A program made the position numbers and the translations under genes. 64,000 bases of DNA, from contig NZ_CP079194.1 in the NCBI RefSeq assembly GCF_019297855.1, positions 2,157,501 through 2,221,500 of the forward strand, read 5' to 3'. This document shows positions 55,109-64,000 of the stretch, piece by piece. How positions within the stretch are numbered: position 1 is the stretch's first letter; every line of letters starts with the position of its first letter. The DNA is from Gymnodinialimonas ceratoperidinii. GTDB taxonomy: Bacteria; Pseudomonadota; Alphaproteobacteria; Rhodobacterales; Rhodobacteraceae. The notes below the pieces were generated by a model. It made no database searches. It had not been told where the DNA came from and saw nothing but the letters and a program-made list of their open reading frames with translations.

Positions 55109-55433
55109 GTTCCGCAAGGGACTATGGACATAAACGCGCTCGTAATAAGCGGATCGGACCCGGGGGCGGTACCCGGCGACTCCACCAACAAAACCTGTCA
55201 TTTGCAGGTGGGCATGGGGTCGAAATAGGATCGACGAACGTCTAAAGGGGTTAGCTTTGTCCCGGTGAGATACCACCGTTATCGGTTCAAATCGTACAGT
55301 TGCAAATGACAACCGTGCTCCGGCAATGGCTATCGCAGCGTAAGCTGCCTTAGTCGCCGAACTTAAGCCCTGATGCCTAGCCGCATCAGGCGGGGTTCGC
55401 AGGCACCTGGCAACAGAAGCCTGCACTTAATCT
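55109..55433 (+). ncRNA. ssrA: Two-piece (circularly permuted) tmRNA
   Basis: Rescues stalled ribosomes and tags the truncated protein. The acceptor piece comes first and ends in CGACTCCACCA (55177-55187); after a 28-nt hairpin spacer the coding piece begins GGGGTCG (55216-55222), which pairs with CGACTCC to rebuild the acceptor stem. The tag reading frame starts at GCA 55302 and encodes ANDNRAPAMAIAA followed by TAA at 55341-55343. The permuted order is characteristic of alphaproteobacteria. The outer ends are approximate: start from the promoter, end from the GCAGGC...GCCTGC hairpin. Confidence 0.92.
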
Positions 55434-55622
55434 CCCCACCATTTCAGACGACTGCACCGGGCGTTTTCGCGTGTCCCTTGCGCGGCCCGTACGTGGCGTT
55501 GTCATGCGTCGCCAGTGCTGCAGCGCCGCGCGTCGCAAACCGCGCCTTACATCCGGGGCCGAATCTTCTAAAGTGGAAATCTCTACCCGCCCTTTGACAG
55601 ACCCAACCATGGCCGATGCAGC

Positions 55623-56129
55623 ATGACCGACAGCACTTCTCCGAGCATTCCCTACGGCCGCCTCATGCACGAGGCCGTCTGCGGCGTGATCCGTGAAGTT
55701 CTCGGAAAGGTCGCGCGGGAGGGACTGCCCGGCGAGCATCATTTCTTCATCACCTTCGACACCCGCCACGAGGACGTCGAACTGGCCGATTGGCTGAAGG
55801 AACGCTATCCCGAAGAGATGATGATCGTGATCCAGAACTGGTATGACGATCTGCAGGTGTCCGAAGACGGCTTCTCGATCACGCTCAACTTCGGCGATGC
55901 GCCCGAGCGGCTGAAGGTGCCCTTCGATTCGATTGCAACCTTCGTGGATCCGTCCGTTGAGTTCGGCTGGCGGTTCGAGCAGACCGATGAGGAAAGCAAC
56001 GGCGACGATCCCTCTCCCGATGGCCCCGGTACGCCCGATGACGGCCCTGATGTTGGTGCGGATGATCGCTCTGACGCTCCGAAAGAGGCCGAGGTCGTCA
56101 GTCTCGACACGTTCCGACGCAATCACTGA
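55623..56129 (+). CDS. sspB: SspB family ClpXP adaptor
   Basis: Adaptor that brings ssrA-tagged proteins to ClpXP. The 168-residue protein has the alphaproteobacterial SspB pattern: YGRLMHEAVCGVIREVL, then HHFFITFDTRHEDVELADWL and FSITLNFGDAPERLKVPF forming the tag-binding groove, an acidic linker (about 118-152) and a short C-terminal ClpX-binding tail ending VSLDTFRRNH. It lies immediately downstream of ssrA, so tag and adaptor genes are neighbours. Confidence 0.9.
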   Translation: MTDSTSPSIPYGRLMHEAVCGVIREVLGKVAREGLPGEHHFFITFDTRHEDVELADWLKERYPEEMMIVIQNWYDDLQVSEDGFSITLNFGDAPERLKVPFDSIATFVDPSVEFGWRFEQTDEESNGDDPSPDGPGTPDDGPDVGADDRSDAPKEAEVVSLDTFRRNH

Positions 56130-56150
56130 CGCGCGATGCGGGAGTGCCCC

Positions 56151-56744
56151 ATGGGAATGAGCGACACCGCGCTTTTCATGGGCCAGCTGCTGCGCCGTCC
56201 GCATCAGATCGTGGCGCTCGCGCCCTCGGCCCCGGGTCTATGCGCCGAGATGACCCGCGAGTTGGACCCCGCCCGTGGCCCGGTCCTCGAGTTGGGGGCG
56301 GGCACCGGTAACATCACCCAGGCAATCCTGGCCTCCGGCATCGCGCCCGAGGCCTGTCATTCGATCGAGATGAACCCCGAATTCTGCGACCGTCTGCGCG
56401 CCCGGTTTCCGGGACTCAACCTGCACCAGATGAGCGCCGGGGAGTGCGGCGCCTTGCCCCTGCGCAATGTACAGGCCGTGATCTCTGGCCTGCCACTGTT
56501 GTCGATGCCCATAGGCTTGCAACGCGCCATCCTTGGAGGAGCGCTCAGGCTGCTGGCCCCGGGCGGTGAGTTCGTGCAATTCACCTACGGGCCAAAACCG
56601 CCGCTCGCCCGTGCCGTGCGCGAGGAACTGGGCCTGACATGGCGCGAGAGCGCGAAGATCTGGTGGAACATGCCCCCCGCCCGCGTGTATCGTTTCGCCC
56701 GAACGCAAAGCTGTCGCATGGACGCCCGGACGCACCGCGGGTAG
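56151..56744 (+). CDS. Class I SAM-dependent methyltransferase (PmtA-like)
   Basis: A 197-residue methyltransferase with the SAM motif [16 protein letters not shown] near residues 44-59 and [13 protein letters not shown] after it. The sequence resembles Rhodobacter-type phosphatidylethanolamine N-methyltransferase (PmtA), which makes phosphatidylcholine, or rRNA adenine dimethylase-like small enzymes. The start at 56151 has GGGAG 6 nt upstream. The substrate is inferred from resemblance only. Confidence 0.75.
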   Translation: MGMSDTALFMGQLLRRPHQIVALAPSAPGLCAEMTRELDPARGPVLELGAGTGNITQAILASGIAPEACHSIEMNPEFCDRLRARFPGLNLHQMSAGECGALPLRNVQAVISGLPLLSMPIGLQRAILGGALRLLAPGGEFVQFTYGPKPPLARAVREELGLTWRESAKIWWNMPPARVYRFARTQSCRMDARTHRG

Positions 56745-56776
56745 ACGGCATACAAATGCATACCGGAGACATGCCC

Positions 56777-58165
<1,389 letters not shown>

Positions 58166-58174
58166 GCCCGCGCC

Positions 58175-58354
58175 ATGGCTGATCGGCCGGTGAACCTCAA
58201 CCGCGTGCGCAAGGCGCGCGCGCGGGACGCGGCCCGGCGGCAGGCCGATGAAAATGCCGTCAAGCACGGGCGCAGCAAGGAAGAGCGCGAGGCAGAGGCC
58301 GCCCGCCTCGCGATGCTGAAAAAACGGTTGGATGGGCATGAGCGCGATGAGTGA
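58175..58354 (+). CDS. DUF4169 family small protein
   Basis: A 59-residue, very basic protein (MADRPVNLNRVRKARARDAA and KHGRSKEERAEA region), matching the DUF4169 family of alphaproteobacteria. The function is unknown; a nucleic-acid or ribosome contact would fit the charge but is a guess. It lies 9 bp after fumC and 3 bp before the ribbon-helix-helix gene. Confidence 0.82.
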   Translation: MADRPVNLNRVRKARARDAARRQADENAVKHGRSKEEREAEAARLAMLKKRLDGHERDE

Positions 58355-58357
58355 TCC

Positions 58358-58597
58358 ATGAGCCTGCCAGCCGCCTCCGCCCGCCCGCGCAAGCGCTCCC
58401 TCACGCTTCAGGGGCACCGCACCTCTGTCTCGCTGGAAGACGCTTTCTGGGAGGAATTGCAAAGCCTTGCCGAGGCACGCGGCGTCTCTGTCAACGCGCT
58501 CGTGGCTGAAATCGACGCGGCCCGCGGCGTGAGCGCGGGGCTCGCCTCGGCGATCCGGGTCTACATCTTGCTCGAGGCAAAAGCCGCGTCGCGTTAA
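58358..58597 (+). CDS. Ribbon-helix-helix domain protein
   Basis: A 79-residue protein with a ribbon-helix-helix DNA-binding pattern: basic N-terminus (RPRKRSLTLQGHRTSVSLED), then two helices (AFWEELQSLAEARG and SVNALVAEIDAARG). Such proteins act as dimeric repressors. It lies 3 bp after the DUF4169 gene, and its stop codon (TAA) is part of the CtrA box at 58594. Confidence 0.8.
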   Translation: MSLPAASARPRKRSLTLQGHRTSVSLEDAFWEELQSLAEARGVSVNALVAEIDAARGVSAGLASAIRVYILLEAKAASR

Positions 58598-58608
58598 GCA
58601 GCCGTTAA
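58594..58608 (+). promoter_or_regulatory. CtrA box upstream of a small unknown gene
   Basis: TTAAGCAGCCGTTAA is a perfect TTAA-N7-TTAA site that overlaps the ribbon-helix-helix stop and lies 23 bp before the ATG of the unknown gene at 58632. It is one of only two perfect CtrA sites seen in the window. Confidence 0.55.
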
Positions 58609-58631
58609 CCGGCCCGTGCTACGCCGGAGTC

Positions 58632-58904
58632 ATGCGACAGACGCCCCCAAGCCCGCAGGATCCTGATCTCTGGATCGCCCAGACCTTCGATTGCCCTGCC
58701 GTACGCAACGGCGGGCTGTTCCGGACCTCCCTGAAAGATGTGGAAACAGCCGTCGGCATGGCACGGTTCAAGGCTGAGCTGAGGCGGCGCAAGTATCGCG
58801 CGTTGGAAAACAATGGCCACATTATCGTCTTCTGCAACACGCTGCCGGTCGAGATCCTCTCCTCCGGCCCCGGCAAGGGCAGCCCGCCCGCTAGCGGCGA
58901 CTGA
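58632..58904 (+). CDS. Small conserved hypothetical protein with CtrA box
   Basis: A 90-residue protein with no recognised domain. The central part (DLWIAQTFDCPAVRNGGLFR, then ETAVGMARFKAELRRR) resembles small Rhodobacteraceae proteins sometimes annotated as phosphoribosylanthranilate isomerase, but it is far too short for that enzyme. GGAG lies 3-6 nt before the ATG, and a perfect CtrA box lies 23 bp upstream. It overlaps the end of the convergent P450 gene by 14 bp. Confidence 0.68.
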   Translation: MRQTPPSPQDPDLWIAQTFDCPAVRNGGLFRTSLKDVETAVGMARFKAELRRRKYRALENNGHIIVFCNTLPVEILSSGPGKGSPPASGD

Positions 58905-60249
58905 CCCGCAGCCGGATGCCATCTTTCGCCCGAACCGTCAGGTAAGCCACCGGCACCGGATCATCGCCCTCGATCCGCTCGAACCGGAAGGCGCGAAGCA
59001 GCATGGCGAGGAGAAGCGGACCCTCCACCATGGCGAAGCCCGCCCCGGTGCAGACCCGCGCGCCGGCGGAGAAGGGTATGAAAGCCTCGCGCATGCAGGT
59101 CTTGCCGTTTTCCGTATGCCAGCGTCCGGGATCAAAGCCATCGGGGTTGTCCCAGAGCCGATCCTGACGATGCAAGTGCCAGGGGGAGATCACCACCTGC
59201 GACCCTTTCTTCACCGGCCGCTTGCGGAAGGTCTCGGGACAGGTCGTCTCGCGCACCATCATCGGCACCGGCGGGTAAAGGCGCAGCGCCTCGCGGAACA
59301 CGTCGCGGGTGAGTTTGAGCTTAGAGACCACGGCAAAATCCGGCTCTTCCGGCAGCGCCAGCGCCTCTTCAGCGAGTTTTTCCTGCCACGCAGGGTAGCG
59401 CGCCAACAGGTAGAGCGCCCACCCGAGCGCCGAGGCCGAAGTCTCGTGTCCGGCAAGAAAGAAGATCGCCACCTGATCCACCATTTCATCGGTGGTGAAA
59501 CAGGCGCCCGTTACCGGGTCCGGGGTCGTCATGATCTTGGTGGCCAAATCGTCCGGAGCGGTGCCCGCGCGGATCTCGGCCATGCGCGCCGCCGTCATCT
59601 CGGTGATCAGCGCGCGAATATTGCGCGCCGTCTGGCGGGTGCTGGCGCGATGCCCACGCGGAAACCAGCGCGGGAGCGGCACGAAGGCTGCGGCGTTCAG
59701 GATTGGCTGCGTGCGCTGGTAGGCGCGGAACTGGTGGAACACGCGGCCCGCGATTTCGGCCTCGATCGGCAGCGAGAAGAGCGTGCGGAAGATGACATCG
59801 GCAGCCGCGTGGGACATTTCCTCCTCGATCTCCACGACACCGGGCAACCCCTGTGCCATCCGCTCGACCGAGGCCGCGCCCGCCGCCCACATCGCCGGGA
59901 AGGTATCGCGCAGGCGCCCGCCCTCGAAGGCCGGATCGATGATCCGCCGCTGCCGCTGCCAGGTCTCGCCGTTGGTCAGAAACACGCTTTCGCCCAGAAG
60001 CGGCCGCAACCCCTCGCCCACCCGGTCGGACTTCGGAAAATCCATCGGCCGCGCCTTCAGGACCTCGTCAACAAGCGCGGGTTCATTGATCATGTAGGAC
60101 CGAAAGAACGGCGTGCGAAACTCCGCCATCCACGCGTGGTAGAGCCGCGCGGGCTGCGCCGAGAGGATGTCCTGCCGAAACAGCCGCAGGTAGCGCAGAA
60201 GCGAAACACGCTCGGCCCGCGCGCGGGGTTTGGGGGGCAGATCGCTCAT
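58891..60249 (-). CDS. Cytochrome P450
   Basis: A 452-residue haem monooxygenase. The oxygen-binding I-helix motif AGHETSA, the ExxR motif EALR and the haem loop FSAGARVCTGAGFA with the cysteine ligand C400 are all present. The sequence is of the long-chain or aromatic-hydroxylating class; the substrate is unknown. The membrane hydrolase gene upstream overlaps its start by 4 bp. No ferredoxin or reductase gene lies nearby. Confidence 0.9.
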   Translation of the reverse strand: MSDLPPKPRARAERVSLLRYLRLFRQDILSAQPARLYHAWMAEFRTPFFRSYMINEPALVDEVLKARPMDFPKSDRVGEGLRPLLGESVFLTNGETWQRQRRIIDPAFEGGRLRDTFPAMWAAGAASVERMAQGLPGVVEIEEEMSHAAADVIFRTLFSLPIEAEIAGRVFHQFRAYQRTQPILNAAAFVPLPRWFPRGHRASTRQTARNIRALITEMTAARMAEIRAGTAPDDLATKIMTTPDPVTGACFTTDEMVDQVAIFFLAGHETSASALGWALYLLARYPAWQEKLAEEALALPEEPDFAVVSKLKLTRDVFREALRLYPPVPMMVRETTCPETFRKRPVKKGSQVVISPWHLHRQDRLWDNPDGFDPGRWHTENGKTCMREAFIPFSAGARVCTGAGFAMVEGPLLLAMLLRAFRFERIEGDDPVPVAYLTVRAKDGIRLRVSRR

Positions 60250-61454
60250 GTATCTGTGTATCCGTTGACCGGCGTCTCGATACGGCTGGCCGAGGCCGCG
60301 CGCCCGGCAAAGCGGCCACCGAGTGTCATCGGCCCTGCCGTGACGCGGAAATAATCGTAGGCATCAGCGCTGTCGGGCAAGTTGTCGAACGCGTTGAGGT
60401 ACTGGAAATGCAACTCGAAGAGTTGCCATTTCAACGCCTGGCGCCGGGCCGCGCTGAGTGTCTGCGTGAAGGCCGCCGAAATCACCAGCGGGCCGCGTTT
60501 CTCCGCTGGCGCGACGCCCGTGACCGCCACCGGATCACAAAGGGCAAAGGCGCAGCCGTCACCCGGCGCGCTGACGTCAACCCAAGCCACATCCTGCCCC
60601 GCCAAAAACGCGAGGTCGCGGCGCAGACGGTGGGCGTCTGGCAGGAAGCTCACCATGGGCACCACGTGGCCGAGCGTCAGCAATGAGAGCGTCGGCCCGT
60701 CCGCAGGCAGGCGTCCGGCTCGGATCAGGTCGGCCAGGACCGAGATGGCGATATAGGCGCCTGAGGAGTGACCGACGACAAGCGCCTCATCGACGTCACC
60801 CTGCAATACCTCGGCAATGCGATCGGCAAATTCCGCCATCCGCGCCTCTTGCTCCGGCGGATAGGCGCCGCGCAACCGGGCCGAGAAAGCGTAGTCCTTC
60901 ATCAGGTACCAGGCCAGAAGGTGGTCGCGTCGCGCACACCAGCGCAGGAAGAACACCGCCCCGGCGAGCCCCAGAAGGCCCGCGACGAGGCCAAACGGCC
61001 ACCCGCCCACTGCGACTCCGCCCCAAGCGGCACAAGCCACGATAGCCATGGCAAGAACCGCTTGTCCCAAAAGCACCGCGACCGGATAGAGCGCCGCGAT
61101 GACCGGCCCCTTGCGCAACCGCATGAGCCTGAAAAGCGCGCCCATGCTGATGTAGATCCATGCCGTCCGTGCCATCTGCCGGTAAGTCGCCCAGACCCCC
61201 GCCGCCATGCCGGCGCGCACGATGTCGGCCCAGTAGAGCACCTCCAGATCGACGCTGACATCAACGCCTTCCATCCGCGCGTCAACGTGCCAACCGAAGC
61301 GGGCGCCATCGGCCGCGCTGCTCTGGGTGATGTCGAAGCCCGAAATCTCCGCCTGCCGCAGCGCCTCGCGGCGATACCGCTCGCGGTAGGCCCGCGGCGG
61401 CACGGGGTCAAAGCCCGGAATATAAAGGACATGTCTGCGCGTGACGGAGCTCAT
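60246..61454 (-). CDS. Membrane alpha/beta-hydrolase-like protein
   Basis: A 402-residue protein with an N-terminal YIPGFDPVPPRAYRERYRRE region, hydrophobic helices at about 118-170, and the serine-hydrolase elbow VVGHSSGAYIAIS in the C-terminal part. It could be an esterase or lipase anchored in the inner membrane. It overlaps the P450 gene by 4 bp, so the two are coupled and may act on the same lipid or sterol-like substrate, which is speculative. Confidence 0.7.
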   Translation of the reverse strand: MSSVTRRHVLYIPGFDPVPPRAYRERYRREALRQAEISGFDITQSSAADGARFGWHVDARMEGVDVSVDLEVLYWADIVRAGMAAGVWATYRQMARTAWIYISMGALFRLMRLRKGPVIAALYPVAVLLGQAVLAMAIVACAAWGGVAVGGWPFGLVAGLLGLAGAVFFLRWCARRDHLLAWYLMKDYAFSARLRGAYPPEQEARMAEFADRIAEVLQGDVDEALVVGHSSGAYIAISVLADLIRAGRLPADGPTLSLLTLGHVVPMVSFLPDAHRLRRDLAFLAGQDVAWVDVSAPGDGCAFALCDPVAVTGVAPAEKRGPLVISAAFTQTLSAARRQALKWQLFELHFQYLNAFDNLPDSADAYDYFRVTAGPMTLGGRFAGRAASASRIETPVNGYTDT

Positions 61455-61495
61455 GGCCGCAGCATAGCCGCCGATTGCGGCAGGGCTAGGGCCGA

Positions 61496-62251
61496 TCAGC
61501 CCAATTGGCCGAGTGCCGGGAAAGTTTCGAGCAGCCAGAAGGCGAAGGCCGAGAAGGCTCCGGTGACAAGCGCCAGGCCGACGGCGATCAGCAGCACGCC
61601 CATGATCCGCTCGATCAGCACCATGTGGCGCTTGAGCGGTGCCATGAGGGCCTGCGCCCGGTCGATGAAGGCCGCCGCCACGAGGAACGGCAGGCCGAGG
61701 CCGAGGGCATAGACGCCAAGCAGCAGCGTGCCGCGCTCGACGCTGCTCTCCTGCGCCGCAATCGACAGGATCGCGCCGAGTTGCGGGCCGATGCAGGGGG
61801 TCCAGCCGAAGGCGAAGGCAAGGCCCAGAACATAGGCACCAAGGATCGAGCCGCCTCGGTCGCCCGCATCCAGCCGCGCTTCACGATCCAGCAGCGGGAT
61901 GCGAAAGACGCCGAGGAAATGCAGTCCGAAGATGATCACGACAACGCCCGAGATTCGCGCCAGAAGCAACTGGTTTTGCAGGAAGAACTGCCCCAGAAGC
62001 GACGCGGTGAACCCGAGGAAGATGAACACCGTCGACAGGCCCAGAACGAAGAACACGGCCGCCAGCAGAGCCTTGCGCCGCGACGCCTGCGCCTCGCTCT
62101 GCAACTCCGCCATGGAGATCCCGCCCATATAGGCCAGATAGGGCGGCACGATGGGCAACACGCAGGGGCTGAGGAAGCTCAACACGCCCGCCGTCAGCGC
62201 CACGAAGATCGCCGGCAAAAGCGACGCGTCGAAGAGATCAATTCCAAACAT
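61496..62251 (-). CDS. ccdA: Cytochrome c biogenesis protein CcdA
   Basis: Six-helix inner-membrane protein that moves electrons from cytoplasmic thioredoxin to the periplasm for reduction of apocytochrome c thiols. The two redox cysteines are in SPCVLP (C30) and TPCIGP (C153). The 251-residue length is typical of CcdA, shorter than DsbD. It is divergent from tusA. Confidence 0.92.
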   Translation of the reverse strand: MFGIDLFDASLLPAIFVALTAGVLSFLSPCVLPIVPPYLAYMGGISMAELQSEAQASRRKALLAAVFFVLGLSTVFIFLGFTASLLGQFFLQNQLLLARISGVVVIIFGLHFLGVFRIPLLDREARLDAGDRGGSILGAYVLGLAFAFGWTPCIGPQLGAILSIAAQESSVERGTLLLGVYALGLGLPFLVAAAFIDRAQALMAPLKRHMVLIERIMGVLLIAVGLALVTGAFSAFAFWLLETFPALGQLG

Positions 62252-62344
62252 GCCCCACCCTTATGCCGCGCACGCCGCCCCGTCACGAGGCGATACGGTC
62301 ACATTCCCGTGGACGCCAAGCACCCCGCGCCCTATTCCGAGCCC

Positions 62345-62563
62345 ATGCAAGATATCGACGCCCGAGACCTGCTCTGTCCCCTGCCCGTCCTACGCCTCCG
62401 CAAGGCACTGGCCAAGGCCCCGTCCGGCGCCACGCTGCGCCTGATTGCCACCGATCCCGCGGCGCTCATCGACGTGCCACATTTTTGCGCCGAGCAAGGC
62501 CACAGCTTCATCGAAGCCACGCCGCACGGGAACGGCGCCACCGCCTACATCGTCCGCAAATAA
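62345..62563 (+). CDS. TusA family sulfur-carrier protein
   Basis: A 72-residue sulfurtransferase-like protein with the CPxP motif (LCPLPVLRLRKAL; C11 carries persulfide sulfur). TusA proteins feed sulfur to tRNA thiolation or other pathways. It is divergent from ccdA and convergent with the ABC transporter operon. Cysteine desulfurase partners lie at 28594 and 36684. Confidence 0.88.
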   Translation: MQDIDARDLLCPLPVLRLRKALAKAPSGATLRLIATDPAALIDVPHFCAEQGHSFIEATPHGNGATAYIVRK

Positions 62564-62596
62564 TCGCCGCGCGGCGCGATCAGCCGCACCGCTCCC

Positions 62597-62619
62597 CTTC
62601 ATCTTGGCCAATATAACTC
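62597..62619 (-). repeat. 23-bp dispersed intergenic element, copy 3
   Basis: On the minus strand it reads GAGTTATAT followed by TGGCCAAGATGAAG, one or two mismatches from the copies at 12500 and 37753. It lies in the 97-bp gap between two convergent genes, so it cannot be a promoter for either. Confidence 0.7.
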
Positions 62620-62660
62620 AATTCCCCGGCCCGCGCCAAACGCTGCGCGTCGCGACGATA

Positions 62661-63752
62661 TTACCCGTCGAAGGCCACGATGGCGCGCGGGTCCCAGGCC
62701 ACGCGCGTGCGGGCGCCCACGTCCAGAACATCGCGCCCCACCACGTTGCGCATCGAGATTCGCACCGGTGCCTCGGCGCCCTCGAGCCGGACGTCGTAAT
62801 AGGTCATGTCGCCGTAGTAGACGACCTCGTCGATCACCCCTTGGGTCTCCCGCGACCGAGCCACTTCCCCGTCATAGAGGATCGAGAGCGTCTCGGGCCG
62901 CAGGCCGACCGAGCAGGCCCCCGATAGCGGGCCGCTCGGCATTTGCGCGGGCTCCAGCGCCATGGTCCCGAGACCGGCCACGCTGACGCCCTCTCCGGTC
63001 GCATGGGCGGGCAGGAAATTCATCACCCCGATGAAGTCCGCCACGCGCCGATTCGCGGGGCGCCGGTAGAGCACTTCGGGATCGTCGAGCTGCGCGATCT
63101 CGCCCTCGAACATCACCGCGATCCGATCCGACATGACCAGCGCTTCTTCCTGATCGTGGGTTACAAGCACGAAGGTGATCCCCACTTCGCGTTGCAGCTT
63201 CATCAACTCCACCTGCATCTCTTCGCGCATCTTGCGGTCCAGCGCCGAGAGCGGCTCGTCCAGCAGCAGCACCTTCGGCTTCAGGATCAACGCACGCGCC
63301 AGTGCCACCCGTTGCCGCTGCCCGCCCGAGAGCGCATGGGCCGCGCGACCGCCATAGGAGCCGAGCCCCACCATCTCCAGCGCCTCGCCGATAGCGCGGC
63401 TCTTCTCCGCCGCCGACATCTTCGCGCGCCGCAGGCCGAAGCCCACGTTTTGCGCCACGCTCAGATGCGGGAAGATCGCATAGCTCTGGAACACCATATT
63501 GGTGGGCCGCAGGTTCGGCGGCACCCCGGCCATGTCCTTGCCCGAGAGCGAGATCACGCCCGAGGAAATCTCCTCGAACCCTGCAATGGCGCGCAGCAGC
63601 GTGGTCTTGCCGCAACCCGACGGCCCAAGCAGCGAGAAGAATTCGCCCGCCCCGATCTCGGCGGTGATGTCGCGCAGCGCGTGATAATCGCCGTAATACT
63701 TGTGCACCCCTGACAGGGTGATCAGCGGCTCTCGGGATGTCTTGAGGCTCAT
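62661..63752 (-). CDS. ABC transporter ATP-binding protein (PotA-like)
   Basis: A 363-residue ATPase of the spermidine/putrescine or iron-type import family. Walker A GPSGCGKTT is near residue 42, the signature LSGGQRQRVALARAL near 141, Walker B LLLDEPLSALD near 164, and a C-terminal TOBE domain (after 280). It overlaps the permease gene by 4 bp. The polyamine-type substrate is inferred from the family. Confidence 0.9.
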   Translation of the reverse strand: MSLKTSREPLITLSGVHKYYGDYHALRDITAEIGAGEFFSLLGPSGCGKTTLLRAIAGFEEISSGVISLSGKDMAGVPPNLRPTNMVFQSYAIFPHLSVAQNVGFGLRRAKMSAAEKSRAIGEALEMVGLGSYGGRAAHALSGGQRQRVALARALILKPKVLLLDEPLSALDRKMREEMQVELMKLQREVGITFVLVTHDQEEALVMSDRIAVMFEGEIAQLDDPEVLYRRPANRRVADFIGVMNFLPAHATGEGVSVAGLGTMALEPAQMPSGPLSGACSVGLRPETLSILYDGEVARSRETQGVIDEVVYYGDMTYYDVRLEGAEAPVRISMRNVVGRDVLDVGARTRVAWDPRAIVAFDG

Positions 63753-64000
63753 AAGAACCCTCCGGCGTCAGTGTGCCCCGCGCGGCGCAAGCCCCGGCGG
63801 CGGAAGATGTCGGCCACGATCAGCAGGATGATCGAGAGGGCCACGAGGATGGTGCCGAGCGCCATGACCACCGGAAGCCGCGCCGGGAAACGCAACTGCC
63901 CCCAGAGGTAGACCGGCAGGGTCGGCTCATTGCCCGACAGGAAGAAGGCGATGATGAATTCGTCCAGCGATATGATGAAACAGATCAGCATCGAGGCGAT
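63749..64000 (-). CDS. ABC transporter permease (PotC-like, 5' partial)
   Basis: The C-terminal ~84 residues of an inner-membrane permease; the gene continues beyond the window. The segment SLDEFIIAFFLSGNEPTLPV is the conserved EAA-region neighbour typical of PotC-type permeases, and a final transmembrane helix follows. Its stop overlaps the ATPase start by 4 bp. Confidence 0.85.
   Translation of the reverse strand: MASMLICFIISLDEFIIAFFLSGNEPTLPVYLWGQLRFPARLPVVMALGTILVALSIILLIVADIFRRRGLRRAGHTDAGGFL

Noticed and set aside
58632..58904. Phosphoribosylanthranilate isomerase
   Set aside because: Similar small proteins carry this name in some annotations, but at 90 residues it is less than half the size of TrpF and lacks its barrel motifs.

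Overview
The window is a G+C-rich, densely packed chromosomal segment that looks like a marine alphaproteobacterium of the Rhodobacteraceae (Roseobacter group). Supporting marks are: a DMSP demethylase (dmdA) next to acrylyl-CoA reductase (acuI) plus a cupin DMSP lyase; an iscR / group I cysteine desulfurase / sufB-C-D-S operon whose IscR lacks the three-cysteine motif; a gene-transfer-agent (GTA) type endolysin/holin pair under a perfect CtrA box; a circularly permuted two-piece tmRNA followed by an alphaproteobacterial SspB; and small lineage proteins (DUF4169, ribbon-helix-helix, DUF6356). I saw no insertion sequence, prophage structural gene, CRISPR array, tRNA or rRNA.

Layout. 1-9.6 kb: UdgX-type uracil-DNA glycosylase (5' end outside the window), an FAD/NAD(P)-binding protein, a bicupin, periplasmic 2',3'-cyclic-nucleotide phosphodiesterase, an MDR oxidoreductase divergent from a LysR regulator, and an M20 peptidase. 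9.6-14.4 kb (minus strand): GTA holin and endolysin, ccmE, argC, murI, an acyltransferase. 14.4-25.7 kb: agmatinase, flavin reductase, a DUF2254 membrane protein, an M20 amidohydrolase, mazG, two EamA transporters, a FadL-like porin, an unknown P-loop protein, metA and a coupled alpha/beta hydrolase. 25.7-38.3 kb: PPK2 and a TetR regulator, then the long minus-strand iscR-suf operon (38.3 down to 28.6 kb) ending in a PAS protein. Between sufB and sufC it carries an overlapping three-gene cassette (two FkbM methyltransferases and a polysaccharide pyruvyl transferase).

38.5-49.7 kb: a hydrolase, two unrelated NADP-isocitrate dehydrogenases in tandem, DMSP lyase, an SDR, a class II amidotransferase, an AsnC-type regulator, and the operon dmdA-acuI-sulfotransferase. 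Both competing DMSP fates (demethylation and cleavage) and acrylate detoxification therefore lie within 6 kb. 49.7-55.1 kb: a DUF1326/DUF2182 pair with a methionine-rich loop, a GntR/FadR regulator with a double operator over its start, an orphan solute-binding protein, and a CX5R phosphatase divergent from a second GntR regulator, with a repeated operator-like site. 55.1-64 kb: ssrA and sspB (tagging, and delivery of tagged proteins to ClpXP), a PmtA-like methyltransferase, fumC with two small proteins, a CtrA-boxed unknown gene, a P450 with a membrane hydrolase, ccdA, tusA, and the start of a polyamine-type ABC transporter operon.

Signals beyond the genes: two perfect CtrA boxes (TTAA-N7-TTAA), three copies of a 23-bp dispersed intergenic element, a triple tandem repeat made from the 3' end of the cysteine desulfurase gene, and duplicated operator-like palindromes near both GntR genes. 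All identifications were made by reading the sequence; no database search was run.
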